From Bowmanella dokdonensis (GTDB taxonomy: Bacteria; Pseudomonadota; Gammaproteobacteria; Enterobacterales; Alteromonadaceae), in the NCBI RefSeq assembly GCF_017254865.1, contig NZ_JAFKCV010000002.1, positions 497,832 to 561,831 of the forward strand: 64,000 nt of DNA, read 5' to 3'. Shown piece after piece: positions 25,806-34,350 of this stretch; the stretch's first letter is position 1, and each line of letters starts with the position of its first letter. The notes under the pieces are model-generated. The model saw only the letters and a program-made list of their open reading frames with translations. It did no database searches and had not been told where the DNA came from. Both the position numbers and the translations under genes were made by a program.

Positions 25806-26043
25806 CGCTTCCTCTCCGATTTGCCTGCAGGGCCTGCCACACTGGACCTGATAGCCCTGGGTCGGTTTTATGACCCGGTCCGGCAGCCCGAAAACTGCCG
25901 GAGTGGCGGCAGCTCAGGGATTCATCCTGTGAGTCGCAGGCACCCTGCGGATGCGCTATGCAAAAGGGGTAATTCAGGATCTGTGCCAGACAAGCCAAAA
26001 GCGGGTTATGCAGCAAGGTATTCCATGGCCAGGATGGCTGAGG
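25806..26043. other. Intra-operon gap with two perfect stem-loops
   Basis: 238 bases between the PHP phosphatase and the wecG-like gene, both on -. It contains GGGTC-GGTTTTAT-GACCC (25859-25876) and CCGGCAG-CCCGAAAA-CTGCCGG (25880-25901). Neither has a U tract, so they may process or stabilise the transcript rather than end it. No gene is visible. Confidence 0.5.
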
Positions 26044-26772
26044 TCACTCGTCAAACCTGTGGCTGATTATCTGCCAGGGATGGCGCTTGAACAGGTTGTC
26101 TGCCGTTTGCACCCCTGCCAGACGCTCCACCGCGGCATAACCTTCCCTGAGGTCCGGCGGGCGCCGCTCCAGGTTATGGGCGTCAGAAGCCACCAAATGG
26201 ATCAGCCCGTCCGCCAGTAATTGTTCCGCCACTTGTTTTACCTGGCTCCGGAACCGGCCACAGAAGGCCCCGGCTGTCACCTGAAACAGACACCCCTGCG
26301 ATTTCAGCCAGGTGGCTTTTCGGTAATCAGCCAGGATGTCCCGGTTACGTTCCGGGTGAGCGACCAGAGGCAGTATCTGTTGCGAAAGAAGCCAGTGAAT
26401 CACCTGCTCGGTCCCTGCCGGGATATGGCTGTGCGGAAGTTCCAGCAACAATACCTGCTGCCCCTGCCATCTGCCCAGAAACGGCAAGCAGTGGCTGGCC
26501 TGCATATTGATCAGTTCAGGACAGATTCTGACCTCCGCCGCGTAAGTGGTATTGAGCGGGCAGTCATGTTGCTGCAACAGTTGCCTGAAACGTCGGTGTG
26601 CCGTTTCGATACCGGCCAGATCATTGTCATAATGTCCCGGATTGATATGGGGGGTCAGTACTGAATGGGTAATGCCGTTTTCCACTGCATAACGGGCCAG
26701 GGCGATCGCCTCCTCGTCACTTCTGGCTCCGTCATCCAGTTTCGGCAACAGGTGACAGTGCAAATCAATCAC
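26044..26772 (-). CDS. PHP-type protein tyrosine phosphatase (CpsB/YwqE-like)
   Basis: 242 aa. The opening MIDLHCHLLPKLDDGARS carries the HxH metal ligands of the PHP fold. TPHINPGHYDND, LLELPHSHIP and LVAHPERNRDI supply further histidines, and LVASDAHN closes the site. These Mn-dependent phosphatases dephosphorylate the BY-kinase of capsule systems and are best known in Gram-positive bacteria. The GTG start overlaps the kinase stop (GTGA). This supports pairing with the Wzc-like kinase in place of a low-molecular-weight Wzb phosphatase. Confidence 0.88.
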   Translation of the reverse strand: MIDLHCHLLPKLDDGARSDEEAIALARYAVENGITHSVLTPHINPGHYDNDLAGIETAHRRFRQLLQQHDCPLNTTYAAEVRICPELINMQASHCLPFLGRWQGQQVLLLELPHSHIPAGTEQVIHWLLSQQILPLVAHPERNRDILADYRKATWLKSQGCLFQVTAGAFCGRFRSQVKQVAEQLLADGLIHLVASDAHNLERRPPDLREGYAAVERLAGVQTADNLFKRHPWQIISHRFDE

Positions 26773-29012
26773 GCCCGCTTCCCTTCCTTGCCATAGGCGT
26801 ACTGCTCATAGGCAGCCGAATAGTCGCCTGTCTTAATGGCTTCTTTAATGTCCAACTGGTTGAGGACGATTCCATCCACCCTGTGTCCCACCTGCATGAA
26901 CTTCATCAAGCCCTTGTTGATGGTCTTCTCCCGGGTCGCATCGGCCTTGACCACATAAATCAGTGAGTCACAGTGGTTGGCTACCACCATGGCATCACTC
27001 ACCGCCATGGTCGGCGCCGTATCCAGGATGATGTGTTCGTATCTTTCCCGCAGTTGCTTGAGCAGGTAGCCGAAACGTTCCGACGCCAGCATTTCCTGGG
27101 GATTGGAGGGAGAGGTGCCGGCGCCGATGATATCAATGCCGGAGGTCGCATCATTGACGACACACTCCCGCATGGTATGGGTACCGGCGATAATATTGGC
27201 CAGTCCCGCCTGGAACCCCGGGAAACCAAATTGTCTGGCGATAGCGGAACGACGCAGGTCTCCGTCTATCAACAAGGTCTTGCCCAATTGTCCCATGGCA
27301 AAGGCCAGATTGATGGACGTGGTGGTTTTGCCTTCCTCGGGCATACTGGAGGTCACCATAATCACCCGCTTGGACTTGTCGATATTCAGCAGCAGAAGAC
27401 TGGTCCGCAGACTGCGCACCGACTCGCTGAAGGCATGCTGTTTGTTGTCGAAGTAGTGACGAAGGGGCAGGGATTTACGCCGCCAGCGCTTTTGCCTGGG
27501 CAGTACGCCAAGGACCCGCTGGCCGAGCTTGCGTTCCACGTCTTCCACCGAACGGATACCGCTGTACATGGCGTCGGCCAGCAGGGCCAGCATCGCTCCA
27601 ACGGCCAGACTGGCGGCAAAGGTCACCACCACCACCATGACCTTGTCCGGCTTGTAGGGGCTGGTAGGTACCACGGCGGGATCCAGCACCCTGGCGTTGG
27701 ATTTTTCAAACCCCTCTATTTCATTGGTTTCCTTGAGTCGGGTCAGAAAGGAATTGTACAACTGACGGTTAATATCCACTTCCCTTTGCAGCTTCTGATG
27801 CTCTGACTCCAGGGAACTGATACGCCGGTACTGATTCTTGGCTTCCTCCACCGCTTTCTTCAGCGTCGCCACGCGCTCCTGGGTGGAGCGGTATTCCATA
27901 CTGATCCCGGAAATCAGTTCACGGACCTGGTTGCGGAAGTTTTCCCTGATGGACTCCAGTTCGGCGCGGGCCGAAATCATGGTGGGATGTTTGGGTCCGT
28001 ACACCCTGGCCAGCTCAGACACCTTGCTTTCCGCTTCCACCTCAGCACGGCGCACATTCTGGATGGCGTTATGGTTGAGGACCTCTGGCAGCCTGGCCAA
28101 ACTGCTGATGTCATTGCTACCCAGGTTGACCTGTTCGTACAACGCCCGGCTTTGCTCCAGCCTGTTTTGCGCCTGCAATAGCTGCTGGCTCAGTCCTTGT
28201 AGTTCGTCACCCGTCAGGCCCACCACGCCTCCTTCCATGTCGACCAGCTTTTCCCGCTCGTAAAACTCCGCCAATTCCTTCTCTGCCTTATCCAGCTTGC
28301 TGCGCAGACTCGCCAGGCTCTCATTCATCCAGGACGTGGCCTTACTGGTCATGGCAAATTTGGCTTCCAGATAATTTTCTATATACACCTCTGCCACCGT
28401 ATTGGTGATCAGTGCCGACAAGGCCGGGGATTCGCTCTGATAATAGATATTTACGACCTGGGTGTTCTTCACCGGCACCACCGACAGATTGGCGCGAAAC
28501 CTGTCCACCACCTTGCGCAGTTTCCCGGCCTGCTCCTGATCCGGTGTGGCCACCTGGGTCTGTTCCCTTTGCAAGAACGTCAAATGTTCCTTCAGCCATT
28601 GCCTGGCCTGATTTTTCCACTCGTCAAACGGCAGCAGTGAAGGCGGCTGCTGCGCCGGATCAAAATAGGGATGCTCGGTGAGGTTAAGCTTTTCCACCAC
28701 GCCCTGGGCTATCTGCCTTGAGCGCAAGACTTCATACTGGGTCTGAAAATACTCCTTACGGCTGGTATCCAGGCCGTAGACTTCCTCGATGGACAGCACC
28801 TTGGCCTGATCCGCCTCAATCAACAAAGAGGCGCCGGCCCGGTACTTGGGGGTAACGAAGAGCAGCAGCACCGCCACCAGCATGGTGACCAGCACTGCCA
28901 GGGTAAGGATTCGCCACTGGAAGCGCCTGATGGTCTGCCAGTACTGGGCCAAGTCTATCTGCTCGGTTTCAAACAGCGATGCTTTAAGCTGTTCGGGGTT
29001 ATCTCGTGCCAT
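26769..29012 (-). CDS. Wzc-like polysaccharide co-polymerase and tyrosine autokinase
   Basis: 747 aa from the ATG at 29012, preceded by AAGGAG; an in-frame start at 29066 is less likely. A first membrane helix at ~30-55 opens a Wzz-type periplasmic domain with long coiled-coil segments, and a second helix lies at ~455-480. The cytoplasmic BY-kinase domain has Walker A in SSMPEEGKTTTS, Walker A' in TLLIDGDLRRSA and Walker B in HIILDTAP. The C-terminus has a tyrosine cluster (YSAAYEQYAYGK) for autophosphorylation. It controls chain length and export together with Wza. Encoded just before its PHP phosphatase. Confidence 0.93.
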   Translation of the reverse strand: MARDNPEQLKASLFETEQIDLAQYWQTIRRFQWRILTLAVLVTMLVAVLLLFVTPKYRAGASLLIEADQAKVLSIEEVYGLDTSRKEYFQTQYEVLRSRQIAQGVVEKLNLTEHPYFDPAQQPPSLLPFDEWKNQARQWLKEHLTFLQREQTQVATPDQEQAGKLRKVVDRFRANLSVVPVKNTQVVNIYYQSESPALSALITNTVAEVYIENYLEAKFAMTSKATSWMNESLASLRSKLDKAEKELAEFYEREKLVDMEGGVVGLTGDELQGLSQQLLQAQNRLEQSRALYEQVNLGSNDISSLARLPEVLNHNAIQNVRRAEVEAESKVSELARVYGPKHPTMISARAELESIRENFRNQVRELISGISMEYRSTQERVATLKKAVEEAKNQYRRISSLESEHQKLQREVDINRQLYNSFLTRLKETNEIEGFEKSNARVLDPAVVPTSPYKPDKVMVVVVTFAASLAVGAMLALLADAMYSGIRSVEDVERKLGQRVLGVLPRQKRWRRKSLPLRHYFDNKQHAFSESVRSLRTSLLLLNIDKSKRVIMVTSSMPEEGKTTTSINLAFAMGQLGKTLLIDGDLRRSAIARQFGFPGFQAGLANIIAGTHTMRECVVNDATSGIDIIGAGTSPSNPQEMLASERFGYLLKQLRERYEHIILDTAPTMAVSDAMVVANHCDSLIYVVKADATREKTINKGLMKFMQVGHRVDGIVLNQLDIKEAIKTGDYSAAYEQYAYGKEGKRA

Positions 29013-29105
29013 CTGACCGCACTCCTTGTGGCTGCCCGGCAACGTTGAATCTGCACATATTTGCACTTCCTTGCCTGTATTGGTTCAAATTAAGGTCGAT
29101 GGGCA

Positions 29106-29642
29106 TCAGAAGAACCGCTGCTCGACTGTGATAATGTCACCAGGCTGAACCTGGTCGGTACGTGTGGCTTCAAGGGTGCGGGTCTGACTGCCCTGACTGC
29201 GGACAATTTTTATCTCGTCCCTTGCCGCCCGTTCCGTATATCCCCCGGCGATGGCGGCGGCCTTATCCACTGTCAGACCGGGCTGGTAGGGATATCCTCC
29301 TGGCTTTTTCACTTCGCCATCGATAAAAAATGGCCTGTAATCTTCGATGGAGACGGACACCGACGGATTGACCAGATAATCCCCTTTGAGCCCCTGATAG
29401 ATGAATTCCTCTAACTCGGGCGCTGTCATCCCCACCACTTTAACTTCACCCAGAAAGGGGTAGTTGATGGCCCCCGTATCGGGCAGCCGGCGCCTGACCG
29501 ACAGATCCGGCTGACCGAACACGGTAATCTGAATCACATCACCAGAGCCCAACTGGTATTGGCTGAGCGACTGGGTGGCGGCTGCCTGTCCTGACAGGGG
29601 CAACAGACTGATTAACAGAAAAACCATCAGCGCTTTGTACAC
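29106..29642 (-). CDS. Short Wza/OPX-type polysaccharide export protein
   Basis: 178 aa from a GTG preceded by AAGGAGAG. Signal peptide (LMVFLLISLLPLSGQAAA), then the polysaccharide-export domain (YQLGSGDVIQITVFGQPDL to NPSVSVSIEDYRPFFIDGEV), then one SLBB-like repeat (GGYPYQPGLTVDKAAAIAGG). It is about half the length of E. coli Wza and lacks the second SLBB domain and the C-terminal helical barrel that crosses the outer membrane. No lipobox cysteine is visible. It probably needs a separate outer-membrane channel, such as the adjacent beta-barrel. Confidence 0.88.
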   Translation of the reverse strand: MYKALMVFLLISLLPLSGQAAATQSLSQYQLGSGDVIQITVFGQPDLSVRRRLPDTGAINYPFLGEVKVVGMTAPELEEFIYQGLKGDYLVNPSVSVSIEDYRPFFIDGEVKKPGGYPYQPGLTVDKAAAIAGGYTERAARDEIKIVRSQGSQTRTLEATRTDQVQPGDIITVEQRFF

Positions 29643-29674
29643 GTTTCACTCTCCTTGCTTACACATTTCGCAAA

Positions 29675-30871
29675 TTACATGCTGATACTGACCGCCAGCC
29701 GGTATTGGTTGCGGTCATACTCGATCGCCTTAACCGTGCTGTCCCGCTCATCATGACGATAGGCCAGCTCAAAACTCAGCCAGCGACGAAACTGATAGAC
29801 GGTGGACAGTTGCAGTAAGCGGTTGTCGTCTTCCCGCAGAGTCGGCGACCCCACATATTCATTGTCTCGATGGCGCAGGGTCAGGCTGGTGCCCAGGCGT
29901 TCCACCCAGTCATGCTGCCAGCGTATCTGATAATCGCGACTCTTGATGAAATCGCCGGCACCATTGGTCTCACGGCTGTCCAGCTCAGTGGACAGTTCCA
30001 GTTGCGAATAGCTCAGGGGTTGCCAGGTAACGCCTACTTCCCAGTCCAGGCCGTGGAATGTCTGCCGCTGTGCGGCGGCAAAGTCCTTCTCCTGATAGCC
30101 GACCTTGGCAAAACCGCGGGTATTGGCTCCCCCTTCCCAGCGGGCTCCCAATAGCAGACTGCGCTCGTCACTGTCCAAGGGTACTTGCGGATCCAGGGCC
30201 AGATCGTAGCGAATATGAGCCTGGCTGGCGTCCAGCAGCAGGTCGGTGGACGGGCCCACCCGATAATAGAAGGCGCCGCCGTAACGGGAGGTCTGTCGAT
30301 CTCTGGCCTGATAATTCAGAGCGTCACCGTCGTAATCCAGTTCGCTGACCCCAGCATTTAGTTCCAGCCGCCCGGTGGCAGATTCCAAGCCATAAGAATA
30401 GATGACATCGGCTCCGGCGCGGGTATAGGTGTCAGGTTCGCTCAATTCGTCCCCCCGGCCGATTGAGTAGGCCGTGCCGCGATCATCATGACCGTCGGTA
30501 AAATCGGCCTGCAGGCGAAGACGGTGCCGGCGGTTGATTTCCGTGCCCAACAGGGCAGAAAAATAGTGATCCGTGTAGTTGTCTTCGCTGCTGGAATAAT
30601 AATCAGCGTGACTGAGCAGATAGTTGATCCTGAACGGATTCACCTCGGACTGATTTCTCAATAACAGGCCAGGCCGGTATACCGACGCCCAACTGTCTGT
30701 CTGAGCCGTGTCGCTGCGTGTCAGGTTGTCATCGTAAAGACTCTGGTATTCAAAACTGGGCAACAGTTCGAAGCCCCCCACTTCCAGTCCGGTGATTTCC
30801 TGTTGTTGAGCCTGCAGATTAGCGCTGAGTCCTGAAACGGCAGCGATCAGCAGCCATTTGCCATGTTCCAT
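29675..30871 (-). CDS. Outer-membrane beta-barrel protein of the polysaccharide locus
   Basis: 398 aa. Signal peptide ending near residue 21 (LQAQQQ), then alternating amphipathic strands rich in Tyr, Arg and Asp to the end (for example LRLQADFTDGHDDRG, WLSFELAYRHDERDS). It ends in YRLAVSISM, a beta-strand-like C-terminus. I recognise the capsule-locus outer-membrane-barrel type but no named family. First gene of the long - strand operon, directly before the short Wza. It probably supplies the outer-membrane pore or anchors the exporter. Confidence 0.75.
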   Translation of the reverse strand: MEHGKWLLIAAVSGLSANLQAQQQEITGLEVGGFELLPSFEYQSLYDDNLTRSDTAQTDSWASVYRPGLLLRNQSEVNPFRINYLLSHADYYSSSEDNYTDHYFSALLGTEINRRHRLRLQADFTDGHDDRGTAYSIGRGDELSEPDTYTRAGADVIYSYGLESATGRLELNAGVSELDYDGDALNYQARDRQTSRYGGAFYYRVGPSTDLLLDASQAHIRYDLALDPQVPLDSDERSLLLGARWEGGANTRGFAKVGYQEKDFAAAQRQTFHGLDWEVGVTWQPLSYSQLELSTELDSRETNGAGDFIKSRDYQIRWQHDWVERLGTSLTLRHRDNEYVGSPTLREDDNRLLQLSTVYQFRRWLSFELAYRHDERDSTVKAIEYDRNQYRLAVSISM

Positions 30872-30945
30872 TTGCTTGTCCTTTCTAGTGGCGTGTTAAG
30901 CGGCCATCCATCTCATCCAAAGATGCCCTGGTGCTTTAAGTGTTA

Positions 30946-30961
30946 TGCCATTTGTATGCCA
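30946..30961 (-). promoter_or_regulatory. Candidate sigma-54 promoter for the long polysaccharide operon
   Basis: On the - strand: TGGCAT-ACAAA-TGGCA, compared with TGGCAC-N5-TTGCW. The invariant GG and GC have the right spacing, with one mismatch in each half. The start point would fall near 30934, about 60 bases before the beta-barrel ATG. Confidence 0.4.
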
Positions 30962-31010
30962 GTTAATGATCTTCGGCTGCCGCTGACTTGCCCGGCCTCG
31001 CTGGCCAGGC

Positions 31011-31026
31011 TGGTACAGCAATTGCT
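31011..31026 (+). promoter_or_regulatory. Near-perfect sigma-54 promoter reading toward the WcaJ-type gene
   Basis: TGGTAC-AGCAA-TTGCT matches consensus TGGCAC-N5-TTGCW at every fixed position but one. It implies a long (~480 base) leader before the ATG at 31515, so an additional promoter may exist. Confidence 0.5.
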
Positions 31027-31514
31027 GAGTTTTCTGTTGCAACGTGAGTCGAGGGCCAGGATGACGGGGCCTGACGGCATTTTCTCCGCCTTTAAAAGGG
31101 CAGAACGGGTAACAGAGTCGGGTTAACACGCAGTATTTTTGTTGCCTGTCAGGGACAGGGGTACCTGACCCACCGACACTGGCGTACAGAGGCATCCGAC
31201 CCGATACCCGGACGAAGATCCTTGAAAAGCGGGAAAAAGGTGCAACGGACGACGTTCGGCTGGTCACCAGATCAGGGCTGGAACAGGCAGGTGTCGCGTT
31301 AGAACGACGATCTACCATTTTCAGCCGATTGTGTCAGCGGATCACCGGCGAGCACATGCCTTCATGCAGCCAAAGACCGAAATCACCCAACCTGTTGCCA
31401 GACGGCGACAGACAGGTGCGGCTTTGCTCCTTTCGATTCGATTATTGGCCTTGCCAGTCCAACTGACAGTTAAAGGAATCGTCAGTGGAAGCGCATTCCC
31501 AGGGAGGTGAAAGC

Positions 31515-32939
31515 ATGTCGTTACTATCCATCAGAACCAATAAGTCCAAGGGCATTATTCAGTCGTACCAGAGTGGATTTTCCACTGCCTACCGGCTGGT
31601 CGACCTGGTATTGATTTCCCTGCTGTATTTCAGCCTGCTGTACTTACAGCAGTTGGACATCAACAGCCGCAGTCTGATTCCCTTATTCGTCTGCATAGTG
31701 GGGTATATGGTCAGCGCCGAGGCATTGGATCTGTATCGCTCCTGGCGAACCTCCTCAACTATCCTGATGATCAGGATGACAGCCGTGGCCTGGCTTCTGA
31801 CCGGTCTGGTCACCCTGTCCTGCGCCTACTTTTTTGCCCACCTCATCCCCTACCCCAACCGCTTTATTCTGACCTGGCTGCTGGGCTTGTTTCCGGTGCT
31901 GACCGGCTGGCGTCTGCTGTTTCGCCGTTTGCTGCGGGCCTACCGTAAGAATGGCCACAATACCCGTACCGCTATCGTCATCGGCTCGAACAAGCTGGCC
32001 TACAGTCTGGCCAGGCAACTGGAGGACAACGAGCACCTGGGTATCCGCTTTGCCGGCTTCTTCGATGACAGGGACGAGCAACGGCTGCCCTATGAGCTGC
32101 GTGAACAGACCCTGGGCAGCATTGAGGAGGCCATTGAAAAAGCCAGGGCCAACGAAGTGGACTATATCTATATCGCCATGCCCATGAGCGCGGAACAACG
32201 CATTACTGATATTCTCCAGCAATGCAGCGATACCACAGCAAATGTGTATATCATTCCTAATTTCTTTATCTACAACCTGCTCAATTCGCGCTGGCAAACC
32301 ATAGGTTCACTGCAAATCCTGAGTATCTTCGATACCCCGTTTGAGGGCCCAAACCATATACTCAAACGCATGGAGGATATCCTGTTGTCCTCCCTGATAC
32401 TGACCCTGATCGCCCTGCCCATGCTGGTGATTGCCGCAGCGGTCAAGCTCACCTCACCCGGACCGGTGATCTTTAAACAAACCCGTTACGGCCTGGGGGG
32501 CAGACCCATTATCGTTTACAAGTTCCGCTCTATGACCACCCAGGACAATGGTAATCAGGTCAGGCAGGCCACCAGGAATGACGCCCGCATTACTCCATTG
32601 GGTGCCTTTTTGCGGCGCACTTCCCTGGACGAACTGCCACAGTTCATCAATGTTCTGCAGGGACGCATGTCGATTGTCGGTCCCAGGCCCCACGCCGTGG
32701 CCCACAACGAGGAATACCGGAAGTTAATCGAAGGTTACATGCTCAGGCACAAAGTGCTGCCCGGCATCACCGGCTGGGCGCAGATCAACGGCTTTCGCGG
32801 CGAGACCGAGACAGTCAACAAGATGATGAAACGGGTGGAATACGACCTGGACTATATCCACAGCTGGTCCGTTTGGCTGGATATACGCATTATCCTGATG
32901 ACCCTGTTCAAGGGGTTTACGGACCGCAATGCTTACTAG
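31515..32939 (+). CDS. Undecaprenyl-phosphate glucose-1-phosphate transferase (WcaJ type)
   Basis: 474 aa from the ATG at 31515, preceded by GGGAGGTGA; an upstream ATG at 31485 has no ribosome site. Four N-terminal membrane helices come first, then a Rossmann-like CoA-binding domain (TAIVIGSNKLAYSLARQL). The catalytic bacterial sugar transferase domain follows, with KRMEDILLSS, SPGPVIFKQTRYG, YKFRSM, RTSLDELPQ, GPRPHA and GITGWAQINGFRG. It starts repeat-unit synthesis on undecaprenyl phosphate, probably with glucose. The TAG stop lies inside the CTAG that borders a MITE. Confidence 0.93.
   Translation: MSLLSIRTNKSKGIIQSYQSGFSTAYRLVDLVLISLLYFSLLYLQQLDINSRSLIPLFVCIVGYMVSAEALDLYRSWRTSSTILMIRMTAVAWLLTGLVTLSCAYFFAHLIPYPNRFILTWLLGLFPVLTGWRLLFRRLLRAYRKNGHNTRTAIVIGSNKLAYSLARQLEDNEHLGIRFAGFFDDRDEQRLPYELREQTLGSIEEAIEKARANEVDYIYIAMPMSAEQRITDILQQCSDTTANVYIIPNFFIYNLLNSRWQTIGSLQILSIFDTPFEGPNHILKRMEDILLSSLILTLIALPMLVIAAAVKLTSPGPVIFKQTRYGLGGRPIIVYKFRSMTTQDNGNQVRQATRNDARITPLGAFLRRTSLDELPQFINVLQGRMSIVGPRPHAVAHNEEYRKLIEGYMLRHKVLPGITGWAQINGFRGETETVNKMMKRVEYDLDYIHSWSVWLDIRIILMTLFKGFTDRNAY
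32936..32939. repeat. Left CTAG target-site duplication of the MITE
   Basis: CTAG directly before the element's left terminal repeat, matching CTAG at 33203-33206. Its last three bases are the WcaJ-type gene's stop codon. Confidence 0.75.
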
Positions 32940-33202
32940 GGCGTGTTTATCTTTCATATTGGTCTCTGTTGAGAGCTAAAAACCACTCAATCAAGGCGCG
33001 AGTAACGCCGTTTAGCCATCTAAACAAGTTGGGAGCAACGCTGAGTGAGGGATTTTTAGCCTCAACCCTTCGGGCTGGGGCCATTTTTCCGTCCAGCAGC
33101 GTCATCAGTCGCTTATTTAGGCCCACTAAACCGCACTTCTTCTTCCTTGCTGGGCAAAAAAATGGCCTCCAGCAGAGCGTCAATATGAAAGATAAACACG
33201 CC
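32940..33202. mobile_element. 263-bp MITE-like element with perfect 22-bp terminal inverted repeats
   Basis: The ends, GGCGTGTTTATCTTTC (continuing to 32961) and the exact reverse complement at 33181-33202, form a perfect 22-base terminal repeat. CTAG flanks both sides as a likely target duplication. Subterminal imperfect inverted repeats surround GAGCTAAAAACCACTCA and GAGGGATTTTTAGCCTC. There is no transposase frame inside, so it would need one supplied in trans. It separates the convergent WcaJ-type and acyltransferase genes. Confidence 0.85.
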
Positions 33203-33206
33203 CTAG
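33203..33206. repeat. Right CTAG target-site duplication of the MITE
   Basis: Second copy of CTAG; on the - strand it supplies the TAG stop of the acyltransferase gene. Confidence 0.75.
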
Positions 33207-34231
33207 TCCGCCTGCCGCAGTTTCTGCTGCGGCCGGCGCAGCCAGCGGCTGACGGGAGCCGACAGCAGATAGGGAATGCCCAGCCAATCGGCCAGCTTCA
33301 GCACCAGTACCGGCAGCCACAATCCGGCCAAACAGCCCATCAGCAAATGTACCGGCAGGGACTCTATGCCGAGCACCTTCTGCAATAATACCCTCACGCC
33401 GCTGCCAGCAAGAATATGCATCAGGTAAATAGCCATGGAGCCGGTTCCGAGCAATAGCAGCCATTTACGCGACGTCCGGGCCAGTTGCATGGATATGCTG
33501 ACCACGGTGGCAATGGACAGCATGGCCAGCAGCAGTGCAGCGCCGCCCTTATTGCTGTAGTGCAGGTCAAGCAACAGGTGAAACCCGGCCTGGCCCAGCA
33601 CAAACAATCCAAGCAGCAACGCACAGGTCTTGCCCTTTGCGAACCAGTCCTGATTGGCATAGAGGGAAAACGACATGCCGCCAACGAAGAAGACCATATG
33701 GGTAAACAGACTACCGAGCAGGAAATTGACCGGGATCACCAGGGCGATGCTGTACAACACCAGGCTCAGTATCAGCATCAGCGACAGGGCCATGCGCCCC
33801 GCCATGGCCTGGATAAGGGTGGCCACCAGAAAAATCGCAAATAACGCATACAGAAACCAGAACTGGGCCCTGGGCCACCAGAGTTGGAAAACCGCGCCAA
33901 AACCCAGGTTGCCGTTGGTATAAGCTGACAGAGACACCTCTACACTGCCCTGGATCAACGACCACAAAAGGTAGGGATAGACCAGGGTGTCGACCTTACT
34001 CCAGACCAGGGGGCCTGCCCCGCGCCGGGCAAAGGAGGCCTGGAAGAACAATCCGGAGAGGAAGAAAAACAGCGGCATGTGAAAACTGTAAACCAGGCTG
34101 TCAAGCAACAGGAAGGTGGACTCAGGCATGCCGATGCCGGCTTTTTGCAACCCCCGGGCCACGTGCCCATAGACCACCAGAATAATGCCGATGGCCTTGG
34201 CATAATCCACCCATAAGTCCCTGCTTTGCAT
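33203..34231 (-). CDS. Acyltransferase-3 family membrane protein
   Basis: 342 aa with about ten hydrophobic helices. The start has the family pattern RDLWVDYAKAIGIILVVYGHVARG, with the conserved Asp and His, followed by FHMPLFFFLSGLFF. Such proteins acetylate, or otherwise acylate, sugars of O-antigens and exopolysaccharides across the inner membrane. Location at the edge of the locus suggests O-acetylation of its polymer. ATG with CAGGAG upstream; the stop is formed by the MITE's flanking CTAG. Confidence 0.88.
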   Translation of the reverse strand: MQSRDLWVDYAKAIGIILVVYGHVARGLQKAGIGMPESTFLLLDSLVYSFHMPLFFFLSGLFFQASFARRGAGPLVWSKVDTLVYPYLLWSLIQGSVEVSLSAYTNGNLGFGAVFQLWWPRAQFWFLYALFAIFLVATLIQAMAGRMALSLMLILSLVLYSIALVIPVNFLLGSLFTHMVFFVGGMSFSLYANQDWFAKGKTCALLLGLFVLGQAGFHLLLDLHYSNKGGAALLLAMLSIATVVSISMQLARTSRKWLLLLGTGSMAIYLMHILAGSGVRVLLQKVLGIESLPVHLLMGCLAGLWLPVLVLKLADWLGIPYLLSAPVSRWLRRPQQKLRQAD

Positions 34232-34350
34232 GTTGCGCTCCTGCGGTTATCCAATTGCACTGTTTTTGCCCGGATAAACACTAAAGCAAGGATTCTGCCA
34301 CTTTCTGTGCCCGACGGTCAGGACTGACCACCGGGCTCCTTCGGCATCCG

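Larger units (their letters stand above)
30872..31514. other. Divergent regulatory region of the polysaccharide locus
   Basis: 643 bases with no convincing gene, between the beta-barrel gene (-) and the WcaJ-type gene (+). It holds two sigma-54-like promoters facing outwards and the palindrome CCTGTC-AGG-GACAGG (31145-31159), a possible activator site. I find no JUMPStart/ops element for RfaH. Confidence 0.6.

Noticed and set aside
30872..31514. JUMPStart/ops element or small coding frames in the polysaccharide control region.
   Set aside because: No GGCGGTAGCGT-type ops core seen, and the longest frames have no ribosome site or recognisable product.
26769..32939. The polysaccharide locus as an LPS O-antigen cluster rather than exopolysaccharide.
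   Set aside because: Presence of Wza-type export protein, BY-kinase with tyrosine tail and outer-membrane barrel indicates a secreted polymer; O-antigen loci need only Wzz. A role in both cannot be fully excluded.
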